From: Streptomyces sp. NRRL F-5123
GTDB taxonomy: Bacteria; Actinomycetota; Actinomycetes; Streptomycetales; Streptomycetaceae
DNA: 64,000 bases
Direction: 5' to 3'
Assembly: GCF_000721495.1 (NCBI RefSeq)
Contig: NZ_JOHY01000028.1
Span: forward strand, 16,893 to 80,892
This document shows, in pieces, positions 46,149 through 54,970 of the stretch. A program made the position numbers and the translations under genes. A model generated the notes under the pieces. It had not been told where the DNA came from and did no database searches. It saw nothing but the letters and a program-made list of their open reading frames with translations. Positions within the stretch are counted from its first letter, which is position 1. The number at the start of each line of letters is the position of its first letter.

Positions 46149-47101
46149 GCCCGCACCTCCGCGGCGAGCGCGAGGGCCTCGCGGGCCATCTGCGTGGTCG
46201 CTTCCAGGCTGCTCATCATGAGCGGTACGGCGCGGCAGCGGATGCCGGCCGCCTCGACCTCGGCGACGGCCCCGGCGTCGACGGTGTCGACGAGCCAGCC
46301 GTCGAGCAGGCCCGAACCGTAGTGCGCGGCCACCGCGGCGGCGGTGGACTCCACGCCGACCGCGGCCAGCACCTTGTCGGCCATGCCCCGCACGGGCGCG
46401 TCCCCGACGATCGGGGACAGGCCCACGACGGGCACCCCGGCCTCCGCGACGGCCTCCCGGATGCCGGGCACGGCCAGGATCGTGCCGATGCTCACCACCG
46501 GGTTGGACGGCGGGAAGACGATGACGTCGGAGTCGGCGATGGCCTCCAGTACGCCGGGCGCGGGCTTGGCGGCGTCCGCGCCGACCGGCACGACGGCGTG
46601 CGCAGGGACGGCGGCGCGCATCCGTACCCAGTACTCCTGGAAGTGGACGGCCCGGCGCTCGCCGTCGGTCTCGACCAGGACGTGGGTCTCGACCCGGTCG
46701 TCGGACATGGGGATGAGCCGCACGCCCGGCTTCCAGCGGGCGCACAGCGCCTCGGTCACGGCGCTGAGCGGGTAGCCGGCGGAGAGCATCTGGGTGCGCA
46801 CGATGTGCGTGGCGAAATCCCGGTCGCCCAGACCGAACCACTCCGGGCCGACCCCGTAGGCGGCCAGCTCCTCCTTGACGGTGAAGGTCTCGTCGGCCCG
46901 GCCCCAGCCCTGCTCCTCGTGGATGCCGCCGCCGAGGGTGTACATCACGGTGTCGAGGTCGGGACAGACCTTCAGGCCGAACAGATGGATGTCGTCTCCG
47001 GTGTTGCCGACGACGGTGATCTCCGCCTCCGGCGCCGCTGCCAGCAGACCGCGCAGAAAGCGCGCCCCGCCGATTCCTCCGGCCAGAACCACGATTCGCA
47101 T
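46145..47101 (-). CDS. fbiA: 2-phospho-L-lactate/phosphoenolpyruvyl transferase (CofD)
   Basis: 318 residues. Transfers the phospholactate or phosphoenolpyruvate moiety from its GDP-activated form to the deazaflavin Fo in F420 synthesis. The nucleotide-loop [15 protein letters not shown] is at residue 4; [26 protein letters not shown] follows, and [14 protein letters not shown] and GLSPIVG are also family segments. First gene of the fbiA-fbiB pair. fbiC is not in the window. Confidence 0.95.
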   Translation of the reverse strand: MRIVVLAGGIGGARFLRGLLAAAPEAEITVVGNTGDDIHLFGLKVCPDLDTVMYTLGGGIHEEQGWGRADETFTVKEELAAYGVGPEWFGLGDRDFATHIVRTQMLSAGYPLSAVTEALCARWKPGVRLIPMSDDRVETHVLVETDGERRAVHFQEYWVRMRAAVPAHAVVPVGADAAKPAPGVLEAIADSDVIVFPPSNPVVSIGTILAVPGIREAVAEAGVPVVGLSPIVGDAPVRGMADKVLAAVGVESTAAAVAAHYGSGLLDGWLVDTVDAGAVAEVEAAGIRCRAVPLMMSSLEATTQMAREALALAAEVRA

Positions 47102-47189
47102 GGGCCCCAGTCTTGCAGCCCGCGCCCGGCGGCCGGACGGGCACCGGTGCGCTCACCGTCGCGGGTGACGTCCTGTCCGGGTGCGCGGC

Positions 47190-47801
47190 TCAGCGGGCGG
47201 GCTGCGGTACGGCGGCCGCCGCCGGGGAGTTGCAGCGCTGCGGGGTCATCTCGGTCAGGCCGGGGAAGTAGACGTGCAGGCTGACCGCGGGCTCCAGGCT
47301 GTCGTTGACGACCTCGTGCACGTAGCCGGGCGCGAAGGCGCGCTGCGCGCCCGCGCCGAGCACCCGGACCGTCTCGCCGGCCGTGCCGCGCGCGCGTTCG
47401 CGCAGGCTGCCGGCGAGCACGGTCAGTACGCCGGAGGACGGGCCGTGGTCGTGCCGGCCGCTGCCCTGGCCGGGGAGCCAGCTGAGCAGCCACACCTCGT
47501 AGCCGGGGCCTGTGCGCAGCCGGGCGTACCAGCGGGTGGTGGCGTCGTAGCGGACCAGCGGCTCCCACTGCGCGCGGTCGGCGGCGACGGCGCGGGCGAG
47601 CCCGGCGAACTCGGCCACCGTGGCGGGGTGCTCCGGCACGGGCGGCAGCAGGTGCGGCAGGGCGAGCGGGTCGCCCGCGATGGCGACGTCGGACACCGCG
47701 GGGCCGTACGCACCGTCGGCGTCAACGGCACCGGAGGGTGCGGGGAGCGCGGTGCGGGCAGGGCGCTCGGACGGGAGAGGAGCGGGGTGCGCGGCATACA
47801 T
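47190..47801 (-). CDS. cysteine dioxygenase type I
   Basis: 203-residue cupin that oxidises cysteine to cysteine sulfinate with iron and O2. Two of three iron histidines are in GSGRHDHGPSSGVLTVL; the third is in YVHEVVNDS. YDATTRWYARLRTGPGYEVWLLSWLPGQ is the usual strand before the metal site. The N-terminal 40 residues are Ala/Pro-rich. A cysteine-rich ORF ends 87 bases upstream on the same strand and may control expression. It is separated from fbiA by 88 bp. Confidence 0.9.
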   Translation of the reverse strand: MYAAHPAPLPSERPARTALPAPSGAVDADGAYGPAVSDVAIAGDPLALPHLLPPVPEHPATVAEFAGLARAVAADRAQWEPLVRYDATTRWYARLRTGPGYEVWLLSWLPGQGSGRHDHGPSSGVLTVLAGSLRERARGTAGETVRVLGAGAQRAFAPGYVHEVVNDSLEPAVSLHVYFPGLTEMTPQRCNSPAAAAVPQPAR

Positions 47802-47888
47802 GTGACGGGTGTCCCTGGAGGTGTGCGCGAGTGGCGTGGGCGGGGCGCCTGAGCCGCGGGTGCGGGCGGCGCGGCCCCGGGCGGGGGC

Positions 47889-47987
47889 TCAGCGACAGCG
47901 GCAGGGACAACAGCAGTTCTGCGCGAGCGCGACACGGCAGGACGCGCGGCGGCGGGTCCGGGTCGTCACGTGGGGCTCGGCAAGCAT
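47889..47987 (-). CDS. cysteine-rich upstream ORF (candidate leader peptide) of cysteine dioxygenase
   Basis: A 32-residue ORF, MLAEPHVTTR to CCCPCRCR, on the same strand as cysteine dioxygenase and ending 87 bases before it. It has six Cys codons, five of them in the last eight residues (codons 25, 26, 27, 29 and 31, plus codon 17), and six Arg or more. A TGA stop follows. No ribosome site precedes the ATG; the promoter predicted just upstream would place transcription start at or near the ATG, so it may be leaderless. Polycysteine leaderless ORFs are known in mycobacteria as cysteine-responsive attenuators. That this is the same device is inference from gene order and codons. Confidence 0.7.
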   Translation of the reverse strand: MLAEPHVTTRTRRRASCRVALAQNCCCPCRCR

Positions 47988-47993
47988 GCGTCA

Positions 47994-48023
47994 AGGAGAC
48001 CTGTCGGGGGGACCCGCTGTCAA
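47994..48023 (-). promoter_or_regulatory. promoter of the cysteine-rich leader and cysteine dioxygenase
   Basis: On the minus strand TTGACA (48018-48023) is followed after 18 bases by TCTCCT (47994-47999), six bases before the leader ATG. The -35 box is perfect and the -10 box weak. If correct, the message starts at the leader's ATG. Confidence 0.45.
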
Positions 48024-48536
48024 ATGAATGTCCGGTTTGTCGCTCTTCTTTCACCTGATCAGGCACCCTGTGTTGCCGAAAGGTTTGTGCGTGGGGGTGC
48101 GCGGATAGGTGGAGCGACAACCGTGGCCCCGTACGCCCATGGCATTCCGATTGTCGGACGGACCGGCCCCGGGGGAATTCGCCCGCCCGTCGTGACGCCG
48201 TCGCGCACGCGGTCGAACGGTCTCCTCGGGCGGGTGTTCCTGTGATCGAAATGTGATCCGCACCCCTTCATCCGTACGGGCGGAACGCGGCGCCCAGCCG
48301 CAGCGTCTGACGGGGTGTGGTGGTTGGGCGACCGGACGACGGTTGACGGTTCCGGGCTTTTGATCTGATTACAGCACTTACCGTCACGCCTTGGTTCAGC
48401 GGAGTGAATAACGGGCTCAATAGCAGATCTCGGCTTGACTCGCCCGGATCGCCGCACTTGTAATTTCACTCGTGTCGTTCAGCCGCACGCGCGGACGGCC
48501 CACACCACGGGGAAGCACGACAGACGAGGGGCGCGC
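48024..48536. promoter_or_regulatory. divergent regulatory gap with two whiB promoters
   Basis: No gene is seen in this 513-bp stretch. On the plus strand, TTGACT at 48435-48440 and TGTAAT at 48459-48464 (spacer 18) make a good vegetative promoter 73 bp before whiB. A second candidate is TTGACG at 48343-48348 with TGATTA at 48366-48371 (spacer 17). Two promoters are reported for S. coelicolor whiB, so this layout fits. The rest shows no clear motif. Confidence 0.6.
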
Positions 48537-48800
48537 ATGACCGAGCAGTTCCAGTTGCTGCTGGCCGAGGAGGCCGACGAGGAACTCGGCTGGCAGGAGC
48601 GCGCCCTGTGTGCGCAGACCGACCCGGAGTCGTTCTTCCCCGAAAAGGGCGGTTCCACACGTGAGGCGAAGAAGGTCTGCCTCGCGTGTGAAGTCCGTTC
48701 CGACTGCCTTGAATACGCCCTCGCCAACGACGAGCGCTTCGGCATCTGGGGCGGCTTGTCCGAGCGCGAGCGCCGCCGTCTGAAGAAGGGCGTCGTCTGA
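48537..48800 (+). CDS. whiB: sporulation regulator WhiB
   Basis: 87-residue iron-sulfur protein that works with WhiA to start sporulation septation. The four cluster Cys are at 25, 48, 51 and 57 (LACEVRSDC), followed by FGIWGGL (68-74) and the basic DNA-binding end RERRRLKKGVV. The sequence is close to the S. coelicolor WhiB as I recall it, apart from its N-terminus, so it is WhiB itself rather than another Wbl protein. The ATG has GAGGGG at good spacing. A terminator follows. Confidence 0.96.
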   Translation: MTEQFQLLLAEEADEELGWQERALCAQTDPESFFPEKGGSTREAKKVCLACEVRSDCLEYALANDERFGIWGGLSERERRRLKKGVV

Positions 48801-48897
48801 CGGCTCCCGCACCCGCCCGCGCACCCGTCCCGGCCCCCTGACCAGCGGCCGGACGCCCGCGGGCCGTCCCCGGCCGGCGGCCGGGACCACCCCCTCA

Positions 48898-48939
48898 GCA
48901 GCCCGTCCGGCACCCGCTCACGCGTGCCGGGCGGGCTGC
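48898..48939 (+). terminator. terminator after whiB
   Basis: 16-bp stem with one mismatch (48898-48913 with 48924-48939), 10-base loop, then CGTTGTTCT. Confidence 0.7.
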
Positions 48940-49077
48940 CGTTGTTCTCACACCGGGCTCCCGTCAGGCGGTGGCGCCCGCGTGAGCCGTTAGTGTGGGG
49001 GGCCGTCCGAGACGCCACCCCCGCCATCGCGGGCACCGGCGTCCACCGCAGTCCAGCGAACCGGGGCCGAAACCTCG

Positions 49078-52000
49078 ATGTCCGTGAACAGCCCAGCACC
49101 GGCCGTCCATCCGGCCGGCACCCCTGAGTTCCCGCGCCATGTCGTCACCGCCGTGCTGGTCGCACACGACGGGGCTCGCTGGCTGCCCAAGGCCCTCGCA
49201 GGTCTGCTCGCCCAGGACCGTCCCGTCCAGGACGTCGTCGCTGCCGACACCGGCAGCGCCGACGACTCCGCCCGGCTGCTCGCCGAATCCCTCGGCGACC
49301 AGCGCGTCCTGCACCTCGCCCGGCGCACCTCCTTCGGCGCGGCCGTCGACGAGTGCGTCCGCACCGCCGTCCCGCTCACCGCCGACGACCTGCCCTACCT
49401 CGCCCCGCGCGGCAGCGGCTGGGACCCCGTCGGCCGGCAGTGGAACGACGACCCCTACACCGGCCACGCCGACGACCCGTTCGGCGACGGCGGCGCGGCC
49501 GAGCAGCCGCGGCACGGCGAGCCCGTGCAGTGGCTGTGGCTGCTGCACGACGACTGCGAGCCCGACCCCGGCGCGCTGTCCGCCCTGCTGCGGATCGCCG
49601 ACAGCACCCCGTCGGCCGCCGTCGTCGGCCCCAAGCTGCGCAGCTGGTACGACCGCAGGCAACTGCTCGAAGTCGGTGTCAGCATCGCCCGCAGCGGCCG
49701 CCGCTGGACGGCCCTGGAGCGCCGCGAGCAGGACCAGGGCCAGCACGACCAGGTCCGCCAGGTGCTCTCGGTGTCCTCCGCGGGCATGCTGGTGCGCCGC
49801 GACGTGTGGGAGGCGCTGGGCGGCTTCGACCGCCGGCTGCCCCTGATGCGCGACGACGTCGACTTCTGCTGGCGCGCCCAGTCCGCCGGGCACAGCGTCT
49901 ACATCGCACCCGACGCCGTGCTGTGGCACGCCGAGGCCGCCTCCCGCGAGCGCCGCCCGGTCGACTGCGCCGGGCGCTCGGCCGTCAACCCGCACCGTGT
50001 CGACAAGGCCGGTGCCGTCTACACCCTGCTGGCCAACACCCGCGGCCCGCTGCTGCCCTACGTGGCGCTGCGCATCGTCGTCGGCACCCTGCTGCGCACC
50101 CTCGCCTACCTCGTCGGCAAGGTGCCCGGCCAGGCCGTCGACGAGATCGTCGGCCTGCTCGGCGTCCTGCTGCGCCCCGGACGGCTGCTCGGCGCCCGCA
50201 GCAGGCGCGGCGGCGGCACCGTCGAACCCGCCGAGCTGCGCCCGCTCTTCCCGCCGCCCGGCGCGACCGTGCGCGCCACCGTCGACCAGGTCGTCAGCAA
50301 CATCGCCGGCCGGGCCGACGCCTCCGCCGCGGCCGCCGGCCGGCACGGCGGCGGCATCGAGTCGGGGCCGGGCGACGAGGACGGCGACTTCCTGGAGGTC
50401 GAGCAGTTCGCGCGCCTCAAGCGCATCGCCCGCAAACCCGGGCCGATGCTCTTCGTGGTGCTGCTCGTCGTCTCCCTCGCCGCCTGCCGCTCTCTGCTCG
50501 GCGGCGGCACCCTCTACGGCGGCGCCCTGCTGCCCGCCGGTTCCGGCGCATCCGACCTGTGGCGCAGCTACGCCGGTTCGTGGCACGCCCTCGGCACCGG
50601 CGGCACCGAGTCCGCGCCGCCGTACCTCGCCGTCCTCGGGCTCTTCTCGACCGTGCTGTTCGGCTCCACGAGCCTGACGCTGACGCTGCTGCTGGTCGCC
50701 TCCGTGCCGCTCGCCGGAGTGGCCGCCTACTTCGCCTCCCGCCCGCTGGCCGAATCCCGGCTGGTCCGGGCCTGGGCCTCGGTCGCGTACGCGTTCCTGC
50801 CCGCCGCCACCGGCGCGCTCGCCACCGGCCGGCTCGGCACCGCGGTGCTGGCCATCCTGCTACCGCTGATGGCGCGCGCCGCCGTGGCCTCGGCCGGGCT
50901 GCAGCTCGGCGCCGCCGCCCTGGACCGCGGGGCCCGGCCGAGCTGGCGGGCCACCTGGGCGCTCGCCCTGATGCTCACCTTCACCACGGCCTTCACCCCG
51001 ATCACGTGGCCCATCGCGCTGGTTCTCGCCGCCGCCGTCCTCGCGTGGCGGCTGGCGACGGGCCGCGGCGCGCTGCTCGTCCCGCACGTCCTGCGCTCGG
51101 CCGCGCTGCTGGTCACCCCGATGGTGCTGCTCGCGCCCTGGTCGCTGACGCTGCTCGCGCACCCCGGGCGGATGCTCGACGAGGCCGGGCTGCCCTACGG
51201 CACCAAGAGCGTCTCCGGCCTCGACCTGGCGCTGCTCGGCCCCGGCGGGCCCAAGGCGACCGGTGGCCTGCTGCTGGTCGGCATCGTGCTGGCCGCCCTC
51301 GCCGCGCTGCTGCGCGACAGCCGCCGCACCGCGGTGCACGCCGCGTGGGCCGCCGCCGTGACCGGTCTGCTCTTCGCCGTCGTCGAGAACGGCCACAGCT
51401 GGGCAGGTCCCGCCACGCTGGTCTACGGCCTCGCGCTGCTGTCCGCCGCGGTGGTCGGCGCGGAGGGCGCCAACGAGCGCATCGCCGCGAGCGGCTTCGG
51501 CTGGCGGCAGCCTGTCGCGGGCCTCGTCGTGCTGGCCGCGGTGGCCGCGCCGCTGCTGGCCGCCGGCACGTGGGTCGCGCACGGCGCCGACGGACCGCTG
51601 GCCCGCCGCGACCCGCAGCAGGTGCCCGCGTTCGTCGCCGAGGAGTCCACCACCAGCGACCACGCCCGCACCCTCGTGCTCACCGGAACGCCCGGCCACA
51701 TCTCGTACGCGCTGGTGCGCGGCTCCGGCGTGCACATCGGCGACGCCGAGATCGCCGCCCAGGCCCCGCGCGACCGTGACCTCGACTCGCTCGTCGCCAA
51801 CCTCGTCGCCGGCTCCGGCGCCGACCAGGGCAGCAGGCTCGCCAAGTACGCCGTGCGGTACGTCCTGGCGCAGAAGGAGACCCCGCGCGAGGTGGGCCGC
51901 GTCCTCGACGGCACGCCGGGCCTCTCCCGTGTCAGCCAGGCCGACGGCAGCGAACTGTGGCGCGTCGACACCGCCGTGTCCCGCGTGACCATCACCGCCA

Positions 52001-52920
52001 AGGGCGCCGCCCCGGTCTCCGTCCCCTCCGGCCTGGTCGAGGCGCACACCAAGGTGCCCGCGGGCCCGGAAGGACGCGTGCTGCGGCTGGCCGACTCCGC
52101 GTCGTCCGGCTGGCGGGCCACCCTGGACGGCGCTTCCCTCACGCCGACCACCGTCGACGGATGGGCGCAGGGCTTCGAACTGCCCGCGTCCGGCGGCCGC
52201 CTCGACGTCACGTTCAAGGAGCCGGTCACCCACATCGGCTGGCTGGGCGTCCAGGCCTTCCTGCTGCTCGTCGTGCTCGTGCTCGCGCTTCCCGGAAGGC
52301 GCCGCGAGGTCGACGACGACCTGCCGGAGGCCGAGGCGGCGGCTGCCGCCGCGGAGATCCCCGCACAGGGCGGCGAGGGCGGCCGCCGCGCCCGCCGCCT
52401 GCAGGCCGCCGCCGAGGCGGAGGCCGCCGCGCTCGCGGCCGCCCAGGAGGGCGCCGACCCGAACGCGGGCGACGACGGGACGCAGGAGCCGTACGACCCC
52501 GCCCAGGGCCCGTACGAGCCGGCCCAGGGCTACGAGGGGGCCGAGGGCGGCTACGAGCCCTCCGAGGCCGGGTACGACCCGTACGCCGTCCCCGCCCCCG
52601 GCGCCGCGACCGAGGCCGACCCGTACTACCCCGGCTACCCCGGCGGGCAGCAGTGGGAGCAGCAGCCCTACCCCGCGGGACAGGGCGCCGGCTACGAGCA
52701 GCAGGGCGGCTACGGCGCCGACCCGTACGGCTACCCCCAGCAGGGCGCCCAGCAGCCCGGCTACGACGCCTACGGGCAGCAGCCGGACGGCGGCTACGGC
52801 GAGCAGGCGCCCTACGGCGGGCAGCAGCCCGGCTACGGCGCCGACCCGGCGGGCTACCACGACGACGGGACGTACTACGCAGAAGGCGATCACCGCCGCG
52901 ACGGGAGCGACCAGCAGTGA
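49078..52920 (+). CDS. large membrane glycosyltransferase with Gly/Tyr/Pro/Gln-rich tail
   Basis: 1280 residues. A GT2 catalytic domain fills about 20-300: VTAVLVAHDGARWLPKALAGL, DTGSADDSARLLAES, WLWLLHDDCEPDPGAL and the base motif LMRDDVDFCWRAQSAGHSV. A first helix lies near 325-345; about a dozen helices run from 455 to 840. A large extracytoplasmic part to about 1050 is followed by a final helix (WLGVQAFLLLVVLVLALP) and RRRE, so the last 200 residues are probably cytosolic; they are low complexity, with many GY, QQP and YDP motifs. It probably builds or exports an envelope polysaccharide. The next gene overlaps by four bases. Confidence 0.88.
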   Translation: MSVNSPAPAVHPAGTPEFPRHVVTAVLVAHDGARWLPKALAGLLAQDRPVQDVVAADTGSADDSARLLAESLGDQRVLHLARRTSFGAAVDECVRTAVPLTADDLPYLAPRGSGWDPVGRQWNDDPYTGHADDPFGDGGAAEQPRHGEPVQWLWLLHDDCEPDPGALSALLRIADSTPSAAVVGPKLRSWYDRRQLLEVGVSIARSGRRWTALERREQDQGQHDQVRQVLSVSSAGMLVRRDVWEALGGFDRRLPLMRDDVDFCWRAQSAGHSVYIAPDAVLWHAEAASRERRPVDCAGRSAVNPHRVDKAGAVYTLLANTRGPLLPYVALRIVVGTLLRTLAYLVGKVPGQAVDEIVGLLGVLLRPGRLLGARSRRGGGTVEPAELRPLFPPPGATVRATVDQVVSNIAGRADASAAAAGRHGGGIESGPGDEDGDFLEVEQFARLKRIARKPGPMLFVVLLVVSLAACRSLLGGGTLYGGALLPAGSGASDLWRSYAGSWHALGTGGTESAPPYLAVLGLFSTVLFGSTSLTLTLLLVASVPLAGVAAYFASRPLAESRLVRAWASVAYAFLPAATGALATGRLGTAVLAILLPLMARAAVASAGLQLGAAALDRGARPSWRATWALALMLTFTTAFTPITWPIALVLAAAVLAWRLATGRGALLVPHVLRSAALLVTPMVLLAPWSLTLLAHPGRMLDEAGLPYGTKSVSGLDLALLGPGGPKATGGLLLVGIVLAALAALLRDSRRTAVHAAWAAAVTGLLFAVVENGHSWAGPATLVYGLALLSAAVVGAEGANERIAASGFGWRQPVAGLVVLAAVAAPLLAAGTWVAHGADGPLARRDPQQVPAFVAEESTTSDHARTLVLTGTPGHISYALVRGSGVHIGDAEIAAQAPRDRDLDSLVANLVAGSGADQGSRLAKYAVRYVLAQKETPREVGRVLDGTPGLSRVSQADGSELWRVDTAVSRVTITAKGAAPVSVPSGLVEAHTKVPAGPEGRVLRLADSASSGWRATLDGASLTPTTVDGWAQGFELPASGGRLDVTFKEPVTHIGWLGVQAFLLLVVLVLALPGRRREVDDDLPEAEAAAAAAEIPAQGGEGGRRARRLQAAAEAEAAALAAAQEGADPNAGDDGTQEPYDPAQGPYEPAQGYEGAEGGYEPSEAGYDPYAVPAPGAATEADPYYPGYPGGQQWEQQPYPAGQGAGYEQQGGYGADPYGYPQQGAQQPGYDAYGQQPDGGYGEQAPYGGQQPGYGADPAGYHDDGTYYAEGDHRRDGSDQQ

Positions 52921-54407
52921 ACCGCAGCACCCTCTCCCTGGGCGGCGCCGTCCTCGTCCTCGCCGTCCTCGTCGGCGCCGCCTCGCTGAACGGCGGCGAC
53001 GACCCGGCGGCCGCCCCCGCGGGCGCCTCGACCCGGCTGCCGGTGCAGCGCACCACGACGGTGTGCCCGTCGCCCTCCCCGTCGGAGTTCGCCGACACCA
53101 CCTACGCGTCCTTCACCCCGCAGGCGGCGTCGCTGTCCGACCAGCCCGCCGGCACCACCGCCGGCACCCCGGGGAGCGCCCAGCTGCTCACCACCGCGAC
53201 GAAGCCCGCACCGCTGTCCCCGGCGCTGAAGCAGACCGGCAGGGCGGTCGCCTACACCACCGACAAGCCCGACGCGCCCGCCCTGATCGGCACCGCCGAC
53301 GGGCCCCTCGCCCCCGGCTGGAGCGTCGGCCAGACCACCGTCGTCGACGCGGGACCCGGCCGCGCCCTGCTCGGCACCTCCTGCGTCACGCCCGACAGCG
53401 AGTTCTGGTTCGCCGGCGCCAGCACCGCCGACGACCGCCAGGACTTCCTCCACCTCGTCGACCCCGACGACGCCCCCGCCGTCGTGGACGTCGAGCTGTA
53501 CGGTCCCGACGGCCTGGTCAAGGCGTCCTCCGGCGACGGCATCACGGTGCCCGGCAAGGGCGCCGAGCCGGTGCTGCTGTCCACGCTGATCGCCCAGAAG
53601 GTCCAGGACCTCACTGTCCACGTCGTCGTCCGCAGCGGCCGGGTCGGCGCCGCGATCCAGGCCACCTCCGCCGGCAAGGGCGCCGACTGGCTGCAGCCCG
53701 CCGCCGAGCCCGCCACCACGCTGGTCATGCCCGGCATCCCCGCCGACGCCGTCTCGGTCCGCCTCGTCGCCTACGCGACCGGTACCGACGACGCCGACCT
53801 CACACTCAAGCTGGCCACCAGCACGGGCATGATCTCCCCGGCCGACCACGAGACGCTGCACGTCAAGGCGGGCATGACCGCCGTCGCCGACCTCGGCGAC
53901 GTCACCAAGGGCGACGCCGGCTCGCTGGTGATCACCTCCAGCAAGGTTCACGCCCCCGTGCCGGTGGTCGCGGGCCTGCTCATCACCCGCGGCAAGGCGG
54001 GCAAGCAGGAGCTGGCCTTCCTGCCCGCGACCGCCCCCGTCGACACCCGCGCCACCGCCGCCGACAACCGCGACAAGGCCTCCACGCTCGCGCTGACCGC
54101 CCCCGACAAGGAGACCCGGGTCAAGGTCACCTCGTCGCCGGGCACCGCGGGCGGCACGCCGGTATCCCGCACCGTCGTCGTCAAGGCCGGCACCACCACG
54201 GTCCTGCAGCCCCTCGCCCCCGTCCCCGGCAAGGGCTCGTTCCCGGTGACCGTCGAACGGCTCTCCGGCGGCACCCTCTACGCCTCGCGCGAGCTGGCGC
54301 TGCCGCTGGACGGCGTGCCCATGTTCACCGTCCAGCCGATGGCGGACGACCGCTCCACGGTCCAGGTGCCGCAGGCCGCGCCGGACCTGAAGATCCTCGG
54401 CAAGTAG
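52917..54407 (+). CDS. DUF5719 family secreted/membrane-anchored protein
   Basis: 496 residues with an N-terminal signal or anchor helix (LSLGGAVLVLAVLVGAAS) and no further helix, so the rest lies outside the membrane. The body is beta-rich, with repeated modules and PVVAGLLITRGKAGKQELAFLPA. Matches the actinobacterial family DUF5719 as I recognise it, which lies next to such glycosyltransferases. The GTG start overlaps the transferase stop (GTGA), indicating coupled translation and probably a shared complex. Reaction unknown. Confidence 0.85.
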   Translation: MNRSTLSLGGAVLVLAVLVGAASLNGGDDPAAAPAGASTRLPVQRTTTVCPSPSPSEFADTTYASFTPQAASLSDQPAGTTAGTPGSAQLLTTATKPAPLSPALKQTGRAVAYTTDKPDAPALIGTADGPLAPGWSVGQTTVVDAGPGRALLGTSCVTPDSEFWFAGASTADDRQDFLHLVDPDDAPAVVDVELYGPDGLVKASSGDGITVPGKGAEPVLLSTLIAQKVQDLTVHVVVRSGRVGAAIQATSAGKGADWLQPAAEPATTLVMPGIPADAVSVRLVAYATGTDDADLTLKLATSTGMISPADHETLHVKAGMTAVADLGDVTKGDAGSLVITSSKVHAPVPVVAGLLITRGKAGKQELAFLPATAPVDTRATAADNRDKASTLALTAPDKETRVKVTSSPGTAGGTPVSRTVVVKAGTTTVLQPLAPVPGKGSFPVTVERLSGGTLYASRELALPLDGVPMFTVQPMADDRSTVQVPQAAPDLKILGK

Positions 54408-54440
54408 CCCGCTGCGCACCCCGGAAGGGGGCGCGCGGAC

Positions 54441-54512
54441 CGGTGCACTGCCGCGGCCCGGTGTACTGCCACGTCGTGGCACACAGCCGAGTCGTGGCAC
54501 ATTGCCGCGTCG
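54441..54512. repeat. four 18-bp tandem repeats between convergent genes
   Basis: Units at 54441, 54459, 54477 and 54495, each 18 bp, agree on yGGyryACTGCCrCGTCG with a few changes. The last unit (TGGCACATTGCCGCGTCG) differs from the third unit at 18006 in only four of 18 positions. Unit junctions form palindromes of the TGCCACGtCGTGGCA type. It lies between the DUF5719 and zincin-like genes. Confidence 0.85.
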
Positions 54513-54526
54513 CGCGCGGCGGCGCC

Positions 54527-54970
54527 TCAGTCCTCGCCGTACTTCGGGTCGACGTTCTCCGGGGACAGCCCGAGCAGCTCCGCGACCTGCTCCACGACCA
54601 CCTCGTGCACCAGCAGCGCCTGCTCGTCGCGGCTCTTGGCGCGGATCTCCACCGGGCGCCGGTAGACCACGATCCGGTTCGGCCGCCCCTTGTCCGCGCC
54701 GATCAGCCGCCCCAGCGGCACCGCCTCGCCGTCGCTGCCCTGGACGTCCTGCGGCCAGGGCACCTCCTGCACAGCGAACTCCACGTCCGCCAGCTGCGGC
54801 CAGCGCCGCTCCAGCCGGTCGGCGGCGTCCCTGACCAGGTCGTCGAACGCGTCGGCGCGCGACACCGCGAGCGGCACCTGCGGCGGTGCGATGGGCCCGC
54901 GCATGCCGCGGCCGTGCCGGTCGCGATGCCGCGGACGCGGGTCGGAGGGAGGCGGAACCGTACTGTCCAT
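54527..54970 (-). CDS. metallopeptidase-family (zincin-like) protein with altered active site
   Basis: 147 residues. PNRIVVYRRPVEIRAKSRDEQALLVHEVVVEQVAELLGL resembles the DUF1025/minimal-zincin family, whose motif is HExxH. Here the motif reads HEVVVE, so the second His is missing. That makes ordinary zinc catalysis doubtful. The N-terminal 45 residues are Arg/Pro/Asp-rich. The ATG at 54970 was taken as start because the frame upstream encodes only biased sequence. It is divergent from the DUF3499 gene. Confidence 0.8.
   Translation of the reverse strand: MDSTVPPPSDPRPRHRDRHGRGMRGPIAPPQVPLAVSRADAFDDLVRDAADRLERRWPQLADVEFAVQEVPWPQDVQGSDGEAVPLGRLIGADKGRPNRIVVYRRPVEIRAKSRDEQALLVHEVVVEQVAELLGLSPENVDPKYGED

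Noticed and set aside
47984..48027. A 13-codon plus-strand ORF opposite the start of the cysteine-rich leader
   Set aside because: No promoter or ribosome site in that direction and no Cys content; an accident of the opposite strand.
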